Source: Verrucomicrobiales bacterium
GTDB lineage: Bacteria > Verrucomicrobiota > Verrucomicrobiia > Verrucomicrobiales > DEV007
Direction of reading: 5' to 3'
Length of the DNA stretch: 64,000 nucleotides
Assembly (NCBI GenBank): GCA_029213195.1
Contig: JARGNI010000004.1
Span: 62,001 to 126,000, forward strand
Shown here: piece after piece, positions 1-8,595 of the stretch
How the letters are laid out: every line of letters starts with the position of its first letter
Numbering within the stretch: position 1 is the first letter of the stretch
Translations under genes and position numbers: made by a program
Notes under the pieces: model-generated
The model's database searches: none
Told to the model about the DNA's origin: nothing
Seen by the model: only the letters and a program-made list of their open reading frames with translations

Positions 1-1614
1 CGCCAGCATCTCTTCTCGAGACGAGGCGACCAGGGCAGCGCGATGCTCGAAGTGTTTCCTTTCCGTGGCCGCGTGCACGCAGACCTCCCGTAGAGAAATG
101 TCAGGATGCTCTTCCAGCCACTGGCGATATCTTCCCGCGAGGTCGGAAACGGATTGCTCGGTACGCCCCCCTAACGGTAAGAGAAAACCATCTTCCGTGC
201 CGACCTCCTTCTCAAGCGAAATGCCATCGATGCGAGCTTCCTCGGGGGCTTCTGAAATCACGAGATGGGCATTGGTGCCGCTCATCCCGAAAGCACTGAC
301 TCCGGCAATCCTTTGATCATCCGAATCCCAGGCGGTCGCCTCTTTGACGACCTCAACGGGCAACTGATCCCAGGCGATATGCGGATTCGGCGTTTCGAAA
401 TGAAGGTGTGCCGGGATCTTCCGATGCTGAAGAGCGAGCACGGTCTTGATAACTCCCGCGATCCCCGCAGCCGCCTCGAGGTGCCCGAGATTGGTCTTCA
501 CCGAACCGACGAGAAGGGGATCGTCCTTGCTGCGACCTTCGCCGAGGACAGATGCCGCCGCATTCATCTCGATGGGATCTCCAAGCTCGGTCCCTGTACC
601 ATGAGCCTCGAGGTAGTCGATTTCCGAAGGCGCCACCCCGGCCTGTTCGAGGGCCTTGCGAATGACTCGCTGCTGCGAATCGGGATTGGGTGCGGTGAGA
701 CCGCTGCTGAATCCATTGTGAGTGATCGCCGATCCGCGAATAACCGCGAGAACCGGGTCGCCGTCGCGCAAGGCATCGGAAAGTTTCCGCAGGGTCACGA
801 CCCCACAGCCTTCTCCTCGCAAATATCCATCCGCAGAAGCATCGAAGGCTCGAGAATGCCCGGAAGGGGAAAGGGCATGCAGCTTGCAGGTCATGATCGT
901 CGTCTTGGGCGACGCCATGATGTTCACACCTCCCGCAATCGCCCGATCACATTCCCCCTGCCGCAGGCTCTGGCAGGCCAGGTGGAGGGCAACCAGCGAT
1001 GACGAGCAGGCCGTATCGATCGCGAGGCTGGGTCCCTGCACGCCGAGATAGTAAGAAAGTCGGCCACAGAGAAAGCTGCCGGCCGATCCGGTCGCAATGT
1101 AGGGGTTCAGGTCGAGGAGCGATTCGCTCGCCTCATTCTGGTAGTCGTTGTGCATCCAACCGACAAAGACCCCCGTGCTTTTGTCGGTGCGATCGGAAGC
1201 CCAGCCAGCTCGCTCGAGGGCTTCCCAGCCCACCTCGAGAAAGAGACGCTGCTGCGGATCGATCCAGGTTGCTTCCCGCGGAGAGATGCCGAAAAAATCG
1301 GCATCCATCTCGTCGATGTCCTCGAGGAACGTTCCCTTCCGGGCATACATTTTCCCCGGCACATCCGGATCCTCATCGTAGTAGGCATCGAGATCCCACC
1401 GATCCTCAGGAAGCTCGGTAACGACATCGGTTTCCTCGAGCAGGTTTTGCCAGAAAGCTTCCGGTGTATTCGAAGTCTTCGGAAATCGACAGGCCGTTGA
1501 GACGATCGCAATCGGATCGTTCCGATCGCTCTCCGCCTCGGCAAGCTTCTGCTTCAGCTCGCGAATCTTGGCGAGCGCTTCTTTGGCAGCCGAGGCAGCA
1601 TTGGATTGAGACAT
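1..1614 (-). CDS. Type I polyketide synthase, N-terminal part (ketosynthase), cut by window edge
   Basis: First 538 residues of a modular polyketide synthase; the frame is open to base 1, so the rest lies outside. Residues about 5-30 form a charged helix (KIRELKQKLAEAE) like a class of N-terminal docking coiled coils. A complete ketosynthase follows, with active-site Cys203 in DTACSSS, then HGTGT and NLGHLE carrying the two catalytic His. The last 80 residues (HFEHRAALVA) match the linker that precedes an acyltransferase domain, so an AT probably follows. It would extend the acyl group loaded on the upstream ligase-ACP by malonyl units. It starts 9 bases after the ligase stop in the same run. 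Family is certain; the product is not. Confidence 0.93.
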   Translation of the reverse strand, partial: MSQSNAASAAKEALAKIRELKQKLAEAESDRNDPIAIVSTACRFPKTSNTPEAFWQNLLEETDVVTELPEDRWDLDAYYDEDPDVPGKMYARKGTFLEDIDEMDADFFGISPREATWIDPQQRLFLEVGWEALERAGWASDRTDKSTGVFVGWMHNDYQNEASESLLDLNPYIATGSAGSFLCGRLSYYLGVQGPSLAIDTACSSSLVALHLACQSLRQGECDRAIAGGVNIMASPKTTIMTCKLHALSPSGHSRAFDASADGYLRGEGCGVVTLRKLSDALRDGDPVLAVIRGSAITHNGFSSGLTAPNPDSQQRVIRKALEQAGVAPSEIDYLEAHGTGTELGDPIEMNAAASVLGEGRSKDDPLLVGSVKTNLGHLEAAAGIAGVIKTVLALQHRKIPAHLHFETPNPHIAWDQLPVEVVKEATAWDSDDQRIAGVSAFGMSGTNAHLVISEAPEEARIDGISLEKEVGTEDGFLLPLGGRTEQSVSDLAGRYRQWLEEHPDISLREVCVHAATERKHFEHRAALVASSREEMLA

Positions 1615-1623
1615 GGGGGAAAT

Positions 1624-3576
1624 TTATTCGTTGAGCTCCTTCAGGAGAGCTTGCATGGCTTCCTCCTCGGACATTTCGTCGATCGACTTGGATGGGGCCG
1701 CTTTCGTTTCGGAGGGAGCCGCCGGTTCCGGTTTCTCCGCACCCAGACCGAGAACCCCGATGAGATAGGATACGAGATCACCGATGCGAGGGTAGTCAAA
1801 AACCAGGGTAGCCGGAAGATCGAGGTTGGGGCCGAGCTGGTCCTGGAGGCGGGTGCTCAAGGTAATCATCATCACCGAGTCCATCCCCGTCTCGAGGAGG
1901 GCGGTATCGACCGCCGGAACCTCGTCCGCTCCGGTGAGCCCGCGGATCTCCTCCTGGAGAAACTCCGTCAGCATTCTCTCCCGGGCCGAGCGGTGAGCAG
2001 CCTTGAGGGCTTGCAGCAGCGCAGCCTCCGGTTTTTCTTCTGTCTGTTTCCACTCGACACCATCGACGACCACGGGTGCGGAAAGTGTCGGATCGACGGG
2101 GTGTTCCCGCAGCACCTTCTTGAGAACCTTGCCCGCCGGATTCCTGGGAAGCTCATCGACGAAGACAATCTGCCCGGGGACCTTGTAGGAAGCGAGGTGC
2201 TCGAGGCAATAGGATCGAATCGGCTCCCCTTCCGGATCGGTCTCGGAATCGGAAACGACAAAACCGACCACACTTTCGCCCCAGATCGGGTCCGGGCATC
2301 CCACGACCGAGCAATCGGCCACCCCTGGGGCATCGAGAAGAACTCGCTCCACTTCGGACGGGAAGACTTTCATCCCGCCCACGGCAATCATGTCCTTGAT
2401 CCGATCGACGATGAAGAAGTAGCCCTTTTCATCCTGTCGTCCCACGTCTCCGGAGTGAAACCAACCATCCTTGACCGCTTCGGCAGTATCCTCAGGTCGG
2501 TTCCAATAGCCCAGCATGACATTCGGACCTCGGACCACGATCTCCCCAGTTTCCCCCGCAGGGCAGGTTTCCCCTGTTTCTTCATCGACGACCTTCATTT
2601 CAACGAGATCGACCGGAACCCCGATCGAACCCGGAACATGCTGGAGGGGATGGTTGTAGGAAGCAAAGGGGGCCGTTTCCGTCAGCCCGTAGCCTTCATA
2701 GATGGGCATCCCGAACTTCTTCGCCCAGCTTTCCCCCAGCTGGGGAGCGAGGGTCGCGGCGGCACAGAAACAGTAGTGGATGCTCGCGAGGTCTTCCGGC
2801 TCGCAGGCGTCCTGCATCAGCTGAAAGGTTGTCGGTACTCCGAAAAGCTTGGTCACTTTTTCGTTTCGGATCAGGTCGAGGGCTTCGGACAAATCGAAAC
2901 GGCGCTGCAGTACGATGGTTGCCCCGACATTCAATCCCGAATTGAGCAGGGCATTCTGCCCGTAGCAATGGAAGAGCGGAACGACGAGGAGCAGCCGATC
3001 CTCCGGGGTCATACCACAAAGGTGATTGAAGGAGTGCACGGTGGAACGCACATTCTGATGGGAAAGAGTCGCGCCTTTGGGAAATCCCGTGGTCCCGGAG
3101 GTGTAGAGAATGATGGCCGCGTCGTTCGGTTCACCCTCGAAATAGGTGCCCGCAGGCAGACCTTCCTCTTCCTCCAGCTTCTGCTCGTCAAAACCGGCCC
3201 CATCGTCGGATACGCGGATGACCTGTCCTTCAAATCCGGAAAGGGTTTCCGATCCTCCCGCGGAGGCGATCAGAAGCTTGGCTCCGCAATCTGAAAGAAT
3301 GAATTCAACCTCCTCCTCGGCCAGCCGGGTATTCACCGAGACGGCAATGGCACCGAGACGGAGCGCTCCGTAGTACCAGACCGGAAACGCAGGTAGATTG
3401 GCCAGGCAAAGAGCGACCCGATCTCCCTCCTCCACCCCGGCGCCTTCGAGGACACGGGCGGCTTTCCCCGAAAGCCTCTCGAGGTCGGCATAGGTGTAGC
3501 TCTCTCCTTCGAAAACGATGGCGTCCGAGTCGGGAAAGATCCGATACCCGTCGATGATGCACTGACAGACATTCAT
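1624..3576 (-). CDS. AMP-dependent acyl/aryl-CoA ligase fused to a C-terminal acyl carrier protein
   Basis: 650 residues. The N-terminal adenylation domain has the P-loop-like YTSGTTGFPKG (about 158-168), YEGYGLTE, GWFHSGDVG and the C-terminal catalytic Lys in PRNPAGKVLKK. A carrier domain follows at about 535-605; Ser567 in GMDSVM is the expected phosphopantetheine site. The tail ends in a Pro/Ala linker and an acidic helix (EMSEEEAMQALLKELNE) that looks like a PKS docking helix. It probably activates the lyase product and loads it in cis on its own ACP for the following PKS. It lies 18 bases after the lyase gene and 9 before the PKS. Substrate is inferred from neighbours; a fatty acid cannot be excluded. 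Confidence 0.9.
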   Translation of the reverse strand: MNVCQCIIDGYRIFPDSDAIVFEGESYTYADLERLSGKAARVLEGAGVEEGDRVALCLANLPAFPVWYYGALRLGAIAVSVNTRLAEEEVEFILSDCGAKLLIASAGGSETLSGFEGQVIRVSDDGAGFDEQKLEEEEGLPAGTYFEGEPNDAAIILYTSGTTGFPKGATLSHQNVRSTVHSFNHLCGMTPEDRLLLVVPLFHCYGQNALLNSGLNVGATIVLQRRFDLSEALDLIRNEKVTKLFGVPTTFQLMQDACEPEDLASIHYCFCAAATLAPQLGESWAKKFGMPIYEGYGLTETAPFASYNHPLQHVPGSIGVPVDLVEMKVVDEETGETCPAGETGEIVVRGPNVMLGYWNRPEDTAEAVKDGWFHSGDVGRQDEKGYFFIVDRIKDMIAVGGMKVFPSEVERVLLDAPGVADCSVVGCPDPIWGESVVGFVVSDSETDPEGEPIRSYCLEHLASYKVPGQIVFVDELPRNPAGKVLKKVLREHPVDPTLSAPVVVDGVEWKQTEEKPEAALLQALKAAHRSARERMLTEFLQEEIRGLTGADEVPAVDTALLETGMDSVMMITLSTRLQDQLGPNLDLPATLVFDYPRIGDLVSYLIGVLGLGAEKPEPAAPSETKAAPSKSIDEMSEEEAMQALLKELNE

Positions 3577-3594
3577 GAGCAGAGAGTAGTCCTT

Positions 3595-5283
3595 TTAGAG
3601 AGCAAACTCAATCTCATCCAAGGTCTCAAGGAGAGGAGCGACAGTAAACGGAAGAGATCCGCCCTCGGTCAGATCCCGCTTCAAGGTTTCCACGAGATTC
3701 TCGAGAGGGAAATCCTGATCGTTGAAGAGGAGAGGGCGATCCTTTCCAGGCTCTCTCCCGGCCGCCTCGTAGACGACTTCGTAGACTCTCGAGATCAGGG
3801 GACTCAGCAAAGCCCGGCCATCGTAGTGACGATCGGTCGCGAAACTTCGCAGATCGGCGCCCTGGACTCCAAAGATGAGGGCAATGGGGAGATAGTTCGC
3901 ATACAGGTCGACAGACTGACTCGCCAGATTGGCCGCTCCCCAGCTGAGACCGTTGATATTCTGGTTGTATTGCTCCGCATGGGTCGGGAAATGCTCGACA
4001 TGTGGATTTCCGAGATAGGTCAGCATCGGCATGATGGAATTGCCGGTGATCTGCAAGCCCTTGAGCCCCATATTGATCGGGGACTCCTGGTTGCCGACCA
4101 GCGATGCGGGGAGGCCATGATTGAATTCCGGGGAAACCAGGTGAGCAATCTGGACGTCGAGGTGCTTCGCGAGCAGACCGAGGCAACGGCGAAGATCATC
4201 CATCGCCATCCCGACATACTGACCAAGGAAATTGCCGCTCTGGAGGAATCGTCCCGCTCTCACATCGATCAGTGGATTGTCGGTGACCGAATTCATCTCG
4301 GTCTCGATAGTTCGCTGCACCCGAAGAATCCCTTCGACGAGCGGACCGAAATACTGGGGAAGACAGCGGAGCGAGTAACGATCCTGAAGATGATTCCGAT
4401 CATCGACATCAGCCTTCTCATTCTGTGCCTCGTCGATCCCGAGGAGACTCCGCATCGTCTTCGCCGTCCAGATCTGACCGGGGTGCGGTTTGCACTCGTG
4501 GACAAAGGGATCGAAGGGATCCTGATGCCCGAGCAAGGATCGGATCATCATGGCATGGGCTGCGAGGGAAAGCCCAAGATAGGTGCGGGAGGCCGAGACA
4601 CAATTCGCGGCGATGGCCGAGGAAAAGGTCGTACCATTGATCATGGCGAGGGCTTCCTTGGGGCGAAGCTCCAGCGGTGGCAGCCCCATCTCCACGAGGG
4701 CATCATCGCGATCGAGATGACGACCATCGGCTTCGACCTGGCAGGACGCCGCCTGACCAGTGATAGCACGAGCAATCGTAGCCAGGGGAACGAGGTCTCC
4801 ACTCGCACCGATCGAGCCCAACTCTTTCACGATGGGAGTGACCCCGTGATTCAAGAAATAGAGATACCTCTCGATCAACTCGATCCGCACTCCCGAAGCG
4901 CCATGGAGGAGCATGTTGGCACGCAGCAGCATCGCCGCTCGAACATGAATACCATTGATCGGAGTTCCGGCTCCGCAGGAGAGAAACGAAAGCAGGTTTT
5001 CTTGTGATGCATTGGCCAGGTCGGAAGGGACTTCCTGGTTCGCCAAGCTCCCAAAACCGGTCGTCAAGCCATACACTTTCCACTGATTCTCGACCGCTTC
5101 GTCGACAAGATTCTGCGCATCCTGCAGTCGCGCCAGCGTATCCGGGTCGGCAGTCAGGGTGACACGGCGCCCCCCAGCTGCAACGCTGTAGACCTCTGAA
5201 ACAGAGAGCGTTTGTCCACTGAGACGCAGTGCTGACTCCTCTTTCCGCAGAGGAGTCACCATATTACAGCTAGGGTTCGACAT
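3595..5283 (-). CDS. Aromatic amino-acid ammonia-lyase (MIO type), probably phenylalanine-selective
   Basis: 562 residues, the usual length for bacterial PAL/TAL/HAL enzymes. Ala160-Ser161-Gly162 in GSIGASGDLVPL would cyclise to the MIO electrophile; Tyr71 in VYGLTTGFG is the catalytic Tyr of the inner loop. The selectivity pair that is His-Leu in tyrosine lyases and Ser-His in histidine lyases reads Phe100-Leu101 (NLLSFLSCG), as in phenylalanine lyases, so trans-cinnamate is the likelier product. An MIO aminomutase of the same fold is the main alternative. It feeds the ligase-ACP gene 18 bases downstream. A 114-base gap with a small hairpin separates it from the RND gene, so it may also have its own promoter. 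Confidence 0.92.
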   Translation of the reverse strand: MSNPSCNMVTPLRKEESALRLSGQTLSVSEVYSVAAGGRRVTLTADPDTLARLQDAQNLVDEAVENQWKVYGLTTGFGSLANQEVPSDLANASQENLLSFLSCGAGTPINGIHVRAAMLLRANMLLHGASGVRIELIERYLYFLNHGVTPIVKELGSIGASGDLVPLATIARAITGQAASCQVEADGRHLDRDDALVEMGLPPLELRPKEALAMINGTTFSSAIAANCVSASRTYLGLSLAAHAMMIRSLLGHQDPFDPFVHECKPHPGQIWTAKTMRSLLGIDEAQNEKADVDDRNHLQDRYSLRCLPQYFGPLVEGILRVQRTIETEMNSVTDNPLIDVRAGRFLQSGNFLGQYVGMAMDDLRRCLGLLAKHLDVQIAHLVSPEFNHGLPASLVGNQESPINMGLKGLQITGNSIMPMLTYLGNPHVEHFPTHAEQYNQNINGLSWGAANLASQSVDLYANYLPIALIFGVQGADLRSFATDRHYDGRALLSPLISRVYEVVYEAAGREPGKDRPLLFNDQDFPLENLVETLKRDLTEGGSLPFTVAPLLETLDEIEFAL

Positions 5284-5296
5284 GTTGGTTTCGTGC

Positions 5297-5312
5297 GACG
5301 AGTAAACTCGTC
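5297..5312 (-). other. Small hairpin in the leader of the ammonia-lyase gene
   Basis: GACGAG-TAAA-CTCGTC forms a perfect 6-bp stem 14 bases before the lyase start codon. It has no following T-run, so it is not a standard terminator. It could tune translation or mRNA processing between the pump genes and the biosynthetic genes. A TATAGT box on the minus strand lies just upstream of it (about 5318-5325), which would suit an internal promoter. Confidence 0.35.
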
Positions 5313-5397
5313 TCCTTACTATAGACCGATTTCTACCGAAAAAGATAGGATGGACCAGTTGAAAAAGAATGCATAAAAAGGGCCAAAAAAAGTCTCG

Positions 5398-8300
5398 TCA
5401 CGCCTTTTTTTTCGGATTTGAAGCTTTCTTGGTCGTTCCCGTCCGCTTTCGAGCCGTTTTTTTGCCAGAAGCACGCTTGCGACGCGCCGACTTTTTCGGA
5501 GGAATAGTCTGCTCGACCGGCATGGCGGCTTTTCCGAAGATGACGAGGTAGAGGCAAGGCACGAAGAAGAGAGCCAGCAAAGTCGCTCCGGCAACACCGC
5601 CCGCGATCGTAATCGCCACCGGAGGCCAGAATCCCCCTCCACTCATGATCAAGGGAATGAATCCCACCATCGTCGTCAGCGACGTGGCCACGATATGACG
5701 AGTCCGCCTCACGATGATGTCGGCCAGTTCTTCGATATTCCCCCACTTGGCTGCCTCGGAATCACGAATCCCCGCTAGCACGACGATCGCATCATTCACC
5801 GCAACTCCGACCAGGCCCATGGTCCCGACCACTCCCATGAATCCATAGGGAAAATCGAACAGCCAGATCGCAAGCAGCCCCAGACCGATCGAGAGTCCCC
5901 CGACGATGGCGATGATCATCGCGGCACGAAAGGAACGGAACGCGCTGACGAGTGTCGCAATCATCAGTGCGATCAGCAGTCCCACATTCGCCATGAGGTC
6001 CCCGACGGCTTCATCCCGCTTTTTCGCTTCTCCACCGAACTCCATGGAGTACCCCACCGGCAATACAAAGTCGGAAGCATCGAGACGCTCGCGAAAATCG
6101 GTGATGACCACATCCGGGAGAACTCCCGCGGTGACGTAGGCCTTGATCTCATTCACTCGCTCTCCATCCCGACGCAGGATGGCAGAGGCATCCGATCCCA
6201 GCTCGAAGGAACTGATCGCCGAGAGAGGCGTACCCTGGGCAGAGCGCCCGCGAGGGCCCAGTGCCCGGATCTGCAGGGAAGAAATGGCGTTCGCATCGCT
6301 TCTCACCTCCTCCTTGAGCTTCACCCGGATCGGAAGCTCTTCGGTTACCTCGATGAGAGTGCCCGCCTCCATTCCTTCCAGCGAAGTGTAAAGCTGTTGG
6401 GACAACTCCTGGTGGGAAAGACCGGCCATGCGGGCTTCCCATTCGTCGACTCGCAAAGCGAGCTTGGGAACCGACTCCGACAAGTCCGCCCGGGTGTGCA
6501 CCACCTCCACGGTTTCGGTGAGGAGAAGTCGAATCTCGCTCCCCAGTTGCTGGAGTTTCGCGAGATCCGGACCATAGAGCTGGACCTCGACCGGCGCGTC
6601 GAAGGCCGGACCCTGTTCGAGCTGCCGGACCAGGATTCGCGCTTCCGAAAACTGCTCGTCCAATGTCTCCTGCAGCTCCCGGATGACCTGGCGCGAATTC
6701 ATCTCGGGCTTCAATTCCACGTAGGCTTCTCCATAGAAGGGAGAATGCTTCCTCCGAGGAATCACGTTGTAGAAAAAAATGGGAGCACTCTCGCCGAGAA
6801 ACCAATGGACCCGGGAGACGGATTCATTCTCGAGAATGACTTCCCTCATCTCCTGCGCAAACCGCTCGGTCTCCTCAAGGCTCGATGAAGCGGGCAGCTC
6901 CAGCTCGATGCGGAACTGATCGCGATCGGTGGGCGGAAAGAACTGCTCGGACAGCTCACTCGATTTGTAGAATCCAAGAATCGGCAGCGAAACCCCCAGG
7001 AGGATCCCGATCACGGGGAATCGAAGCAGATGAACCAACGACCAGCGGTAGACTCGGGCCAGCGGTTCGCTGTTGAATCCGTAGGCCCAGAATCCCGACT
7101 TCTGCCCATTCTTCCTCCGCGGTTGGACCAGCGCCGTGAGCGCGGGCACGACCGTCATCGCAAGGAGGAAGGATGCATTGATCGCAAGAATCACACTGAC
7201 GGCAATCGACCCGACAAATTCCCCGCTCGATCCCGGCAGAATCGCAATGGGCATGAAAGCGAAGGTCGTCGTGAGAGTGGATCCGAAAAGGGGAAGGGCG
7301 AGATGCTTGATCGTATCGGTGATGGCACGAGCCGGAGTCTTGCCGGATCTCATCGCCGCCCTGACCTCGTCAACAATGACAATGGCGTTGTCGATCAGGA
7401 GTCCGAGAGCAATGATCAGTCCCGTCACCGACATCTGGTGAATGGGAATTCCGAGAAATCGCATTCCCGTGATCACGATGAGCGCAGAGAGAGGGAGCGC
7501 TGCCCCGACCACGATCATGCTGCGCCAGCCCATCAATAGAAAGATGACCCCCACCACCGCACCAGTAGCGAGGAGAAGATTCCAACCAAGTTGACCAAGG
7601 CGTTCCGTGACATAGCGGTCCTGGGAGAAGATCTCCGTGATCTCCACCCCGGCCGGAAGCGATTCCTGGAACATTTCCAGGTCGGCCTGGAGATTGGACG
7701 CCCATTTGTCGATGCGGTAGTCGTCTTCGACAAAAACGCCCAGCACGATCGCGGTCGTGCCATCGACGAGAGCGTGACTTTCCGGCGGAGCGGCAAAAGC
7801 CTTGCGCAGATCCGCGATTTCCGACAACTCGACAAGCTGGCCTCTCTGTCCGTAGCGGATCGGCGTTTTTCCAACCCTCTTCAAAGTGCCGAAGTCCTCA
7901 TCGATCTCGATCACGAGCCCATTCTCGCTACCGCGAAAAATCCCTGCAGATGCCTTGGCTTCGCTTGCTTCGATCTGCTTCGCCACATCCGCTACGGTCA
8001 ATCCGAGGCCGTCGAGAACTTGGGTGGAAAACTCGACGAGAATTTCCTCTTCGGGCGCTCCATAGACGAGGACGCTCTCGGTGCCACTGACTCCCCGTAT
8101 GACCTGGGCCAATTCTTCCCCGATCCGATTCAAGATCGCGAGATTGACTTCCTCTGAATTCCTCGTCGGGCGGATTCCCAGGATCGAAGCGTAGGCCTTG
8201 AGCTCGGGCTGTCGGAAGTCGGGCTCGAAACTTCCCTCTGGCAGGCTTTTCGCCACTTCGGATAATTCGTCCCGGACTCGAGACCAGACCGTATCGACAT

Positions 8301-8595
8301 CGGTGATCCGCTCCTCCAACTCGACACTGATGGTCGAAATTCCGGCCATGCTCTCCGAAAAGACTTCCTTGATGCCACTGACGGTTCGGATCCCATCCTC
8401 GAGCGGCTGAGTGATCTGGGATTCGATCCTTTCCGCATTCGCTCCCGGAAGTACGGTTCGCACCACACCGAACCGCTCCGTCAGGGGCGGGTCCTCCATC
8501 TGGGGAAGCGTGGTGTAGGAAGAAAATCCCGCCACCGCGATCACTCCGACGACCAGGAGCAGGAGCCGCGGATTTTCAAAGAGCAGTTTCGCCAT
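5398..8595 (-). CDS. RND-family efflux pump, inner-membrane transporter
   Basis: 1065 residues, normal size for an HAE1/AcrB-like proton antiporter. The N-terminal membrane segment (LLLLVVGVIAVAGF), porter-domain start (TLPQMEDP), and two blocks of membrane helices with the intramembrane acidic motif ALGLLIDNAIVIVDE are present. Its start codon overlaps the adaptor stop (TGATG). The last 35 residues are an unusual Lys/Arg/Ser-rich tail (KKSARRKRASGKKTARKR) resembling histone-H1 tails; by family topology it would be cytoplasmic. Genomic position suggests export of the polyketide product or an intermediate, but pumps of this family also export drugs. No TolC-like gene is next to it. Confidence 0.93.
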   Translation of the reverse strand: MAKLLFENPRLLLLVVGVIAVAGFSSYTTLPQMEDPPLTERFGVVRTVLPGANAERIESQITQPLEDGIRTVSGIKEVFSESMAGISTISVELEERITDVDTVWSRVRDELSEVAKSLPEGSFEPDFRQPELKAYASILGIRPTRNSEEVNLAILNRIGEELAQVIRGVSGTESVLVYGAPEEEILVEFSTQVLDGLGLTVADVAKQIEASEAKASAGIFRGSENGLVIEIDEDFGTLKRVGKTPIRYGQRGQLVELSEIADLRKAFAAPPESHALVDGTTAIVLGVFVEDDYRIDKWASNLQADLEMFQESLPAGVEITEIFSQDRYVTERLGQLGWNLLLATGAVVGVIFLLMGWRSMIVVGAALPLSALIVITGMRFLGIPIHQMSVTGLIIALGLLIDNAIVIVDEVRAAMRSGKTPARAITDTIKHLALPLFGSTLTTTFAFMPIAILPGSSGEFVGSIAVSVILAINASFLLAMTVVPALTALVQPRRKNGQKSGFWAYGFNSEPLARVYRWSLVHLLRFPVIGILLGVSLPILGFYKSSELSEQFFPPTDRDQFRIELELPASSSLEETERFAQEMREVILENESVSRVHWFLGESAPIFFYNVIPRRKHSPFYGEAYVELKPEMNSRQVIRELQETLDEQFSEARILVRQLEQGPAFDAPVEVQLYGPDLAKLQQLGSEIRLLLTETVEVVHTRADLSESVPKLALRVDEWEARMAGLSHQELSQQLYTSLEGMEAGTLIEVTEELPIRVKLKEEVRSDANAISSLQIRALGPRGRSAQGTPLSAISSFELGSDASAILRRDGERVNEIKAYVTAGVLPDVVITDFRERLDASDFVLPVGYSMEFGGEAKKRDEAVGDLMANVGLLIALMIATLVSAFRSFRAAMIIAIVGGLSIGLGLLAIWLFDFPYGFMGVVGTMGLVGVAVNDAIVVLAGIRDSEAAKWGNIEELADIIVRRTRHIVATSLTTMVGFIPLIMSGGGFWPPVAITIAGGVAGATLLALFFVPCLYLVIFGKAAMPVEQTIPPKKSARRKRASGKKTARKRTGTTKKASNPKKKA

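Noticed and set aside
3595-5283. Assignment as tyrosine ammonia-lyase by analogy with flexirubin loci
   Set aside because: The selectivity position is Phe100, not His, so the sequence favours phenylalanine.
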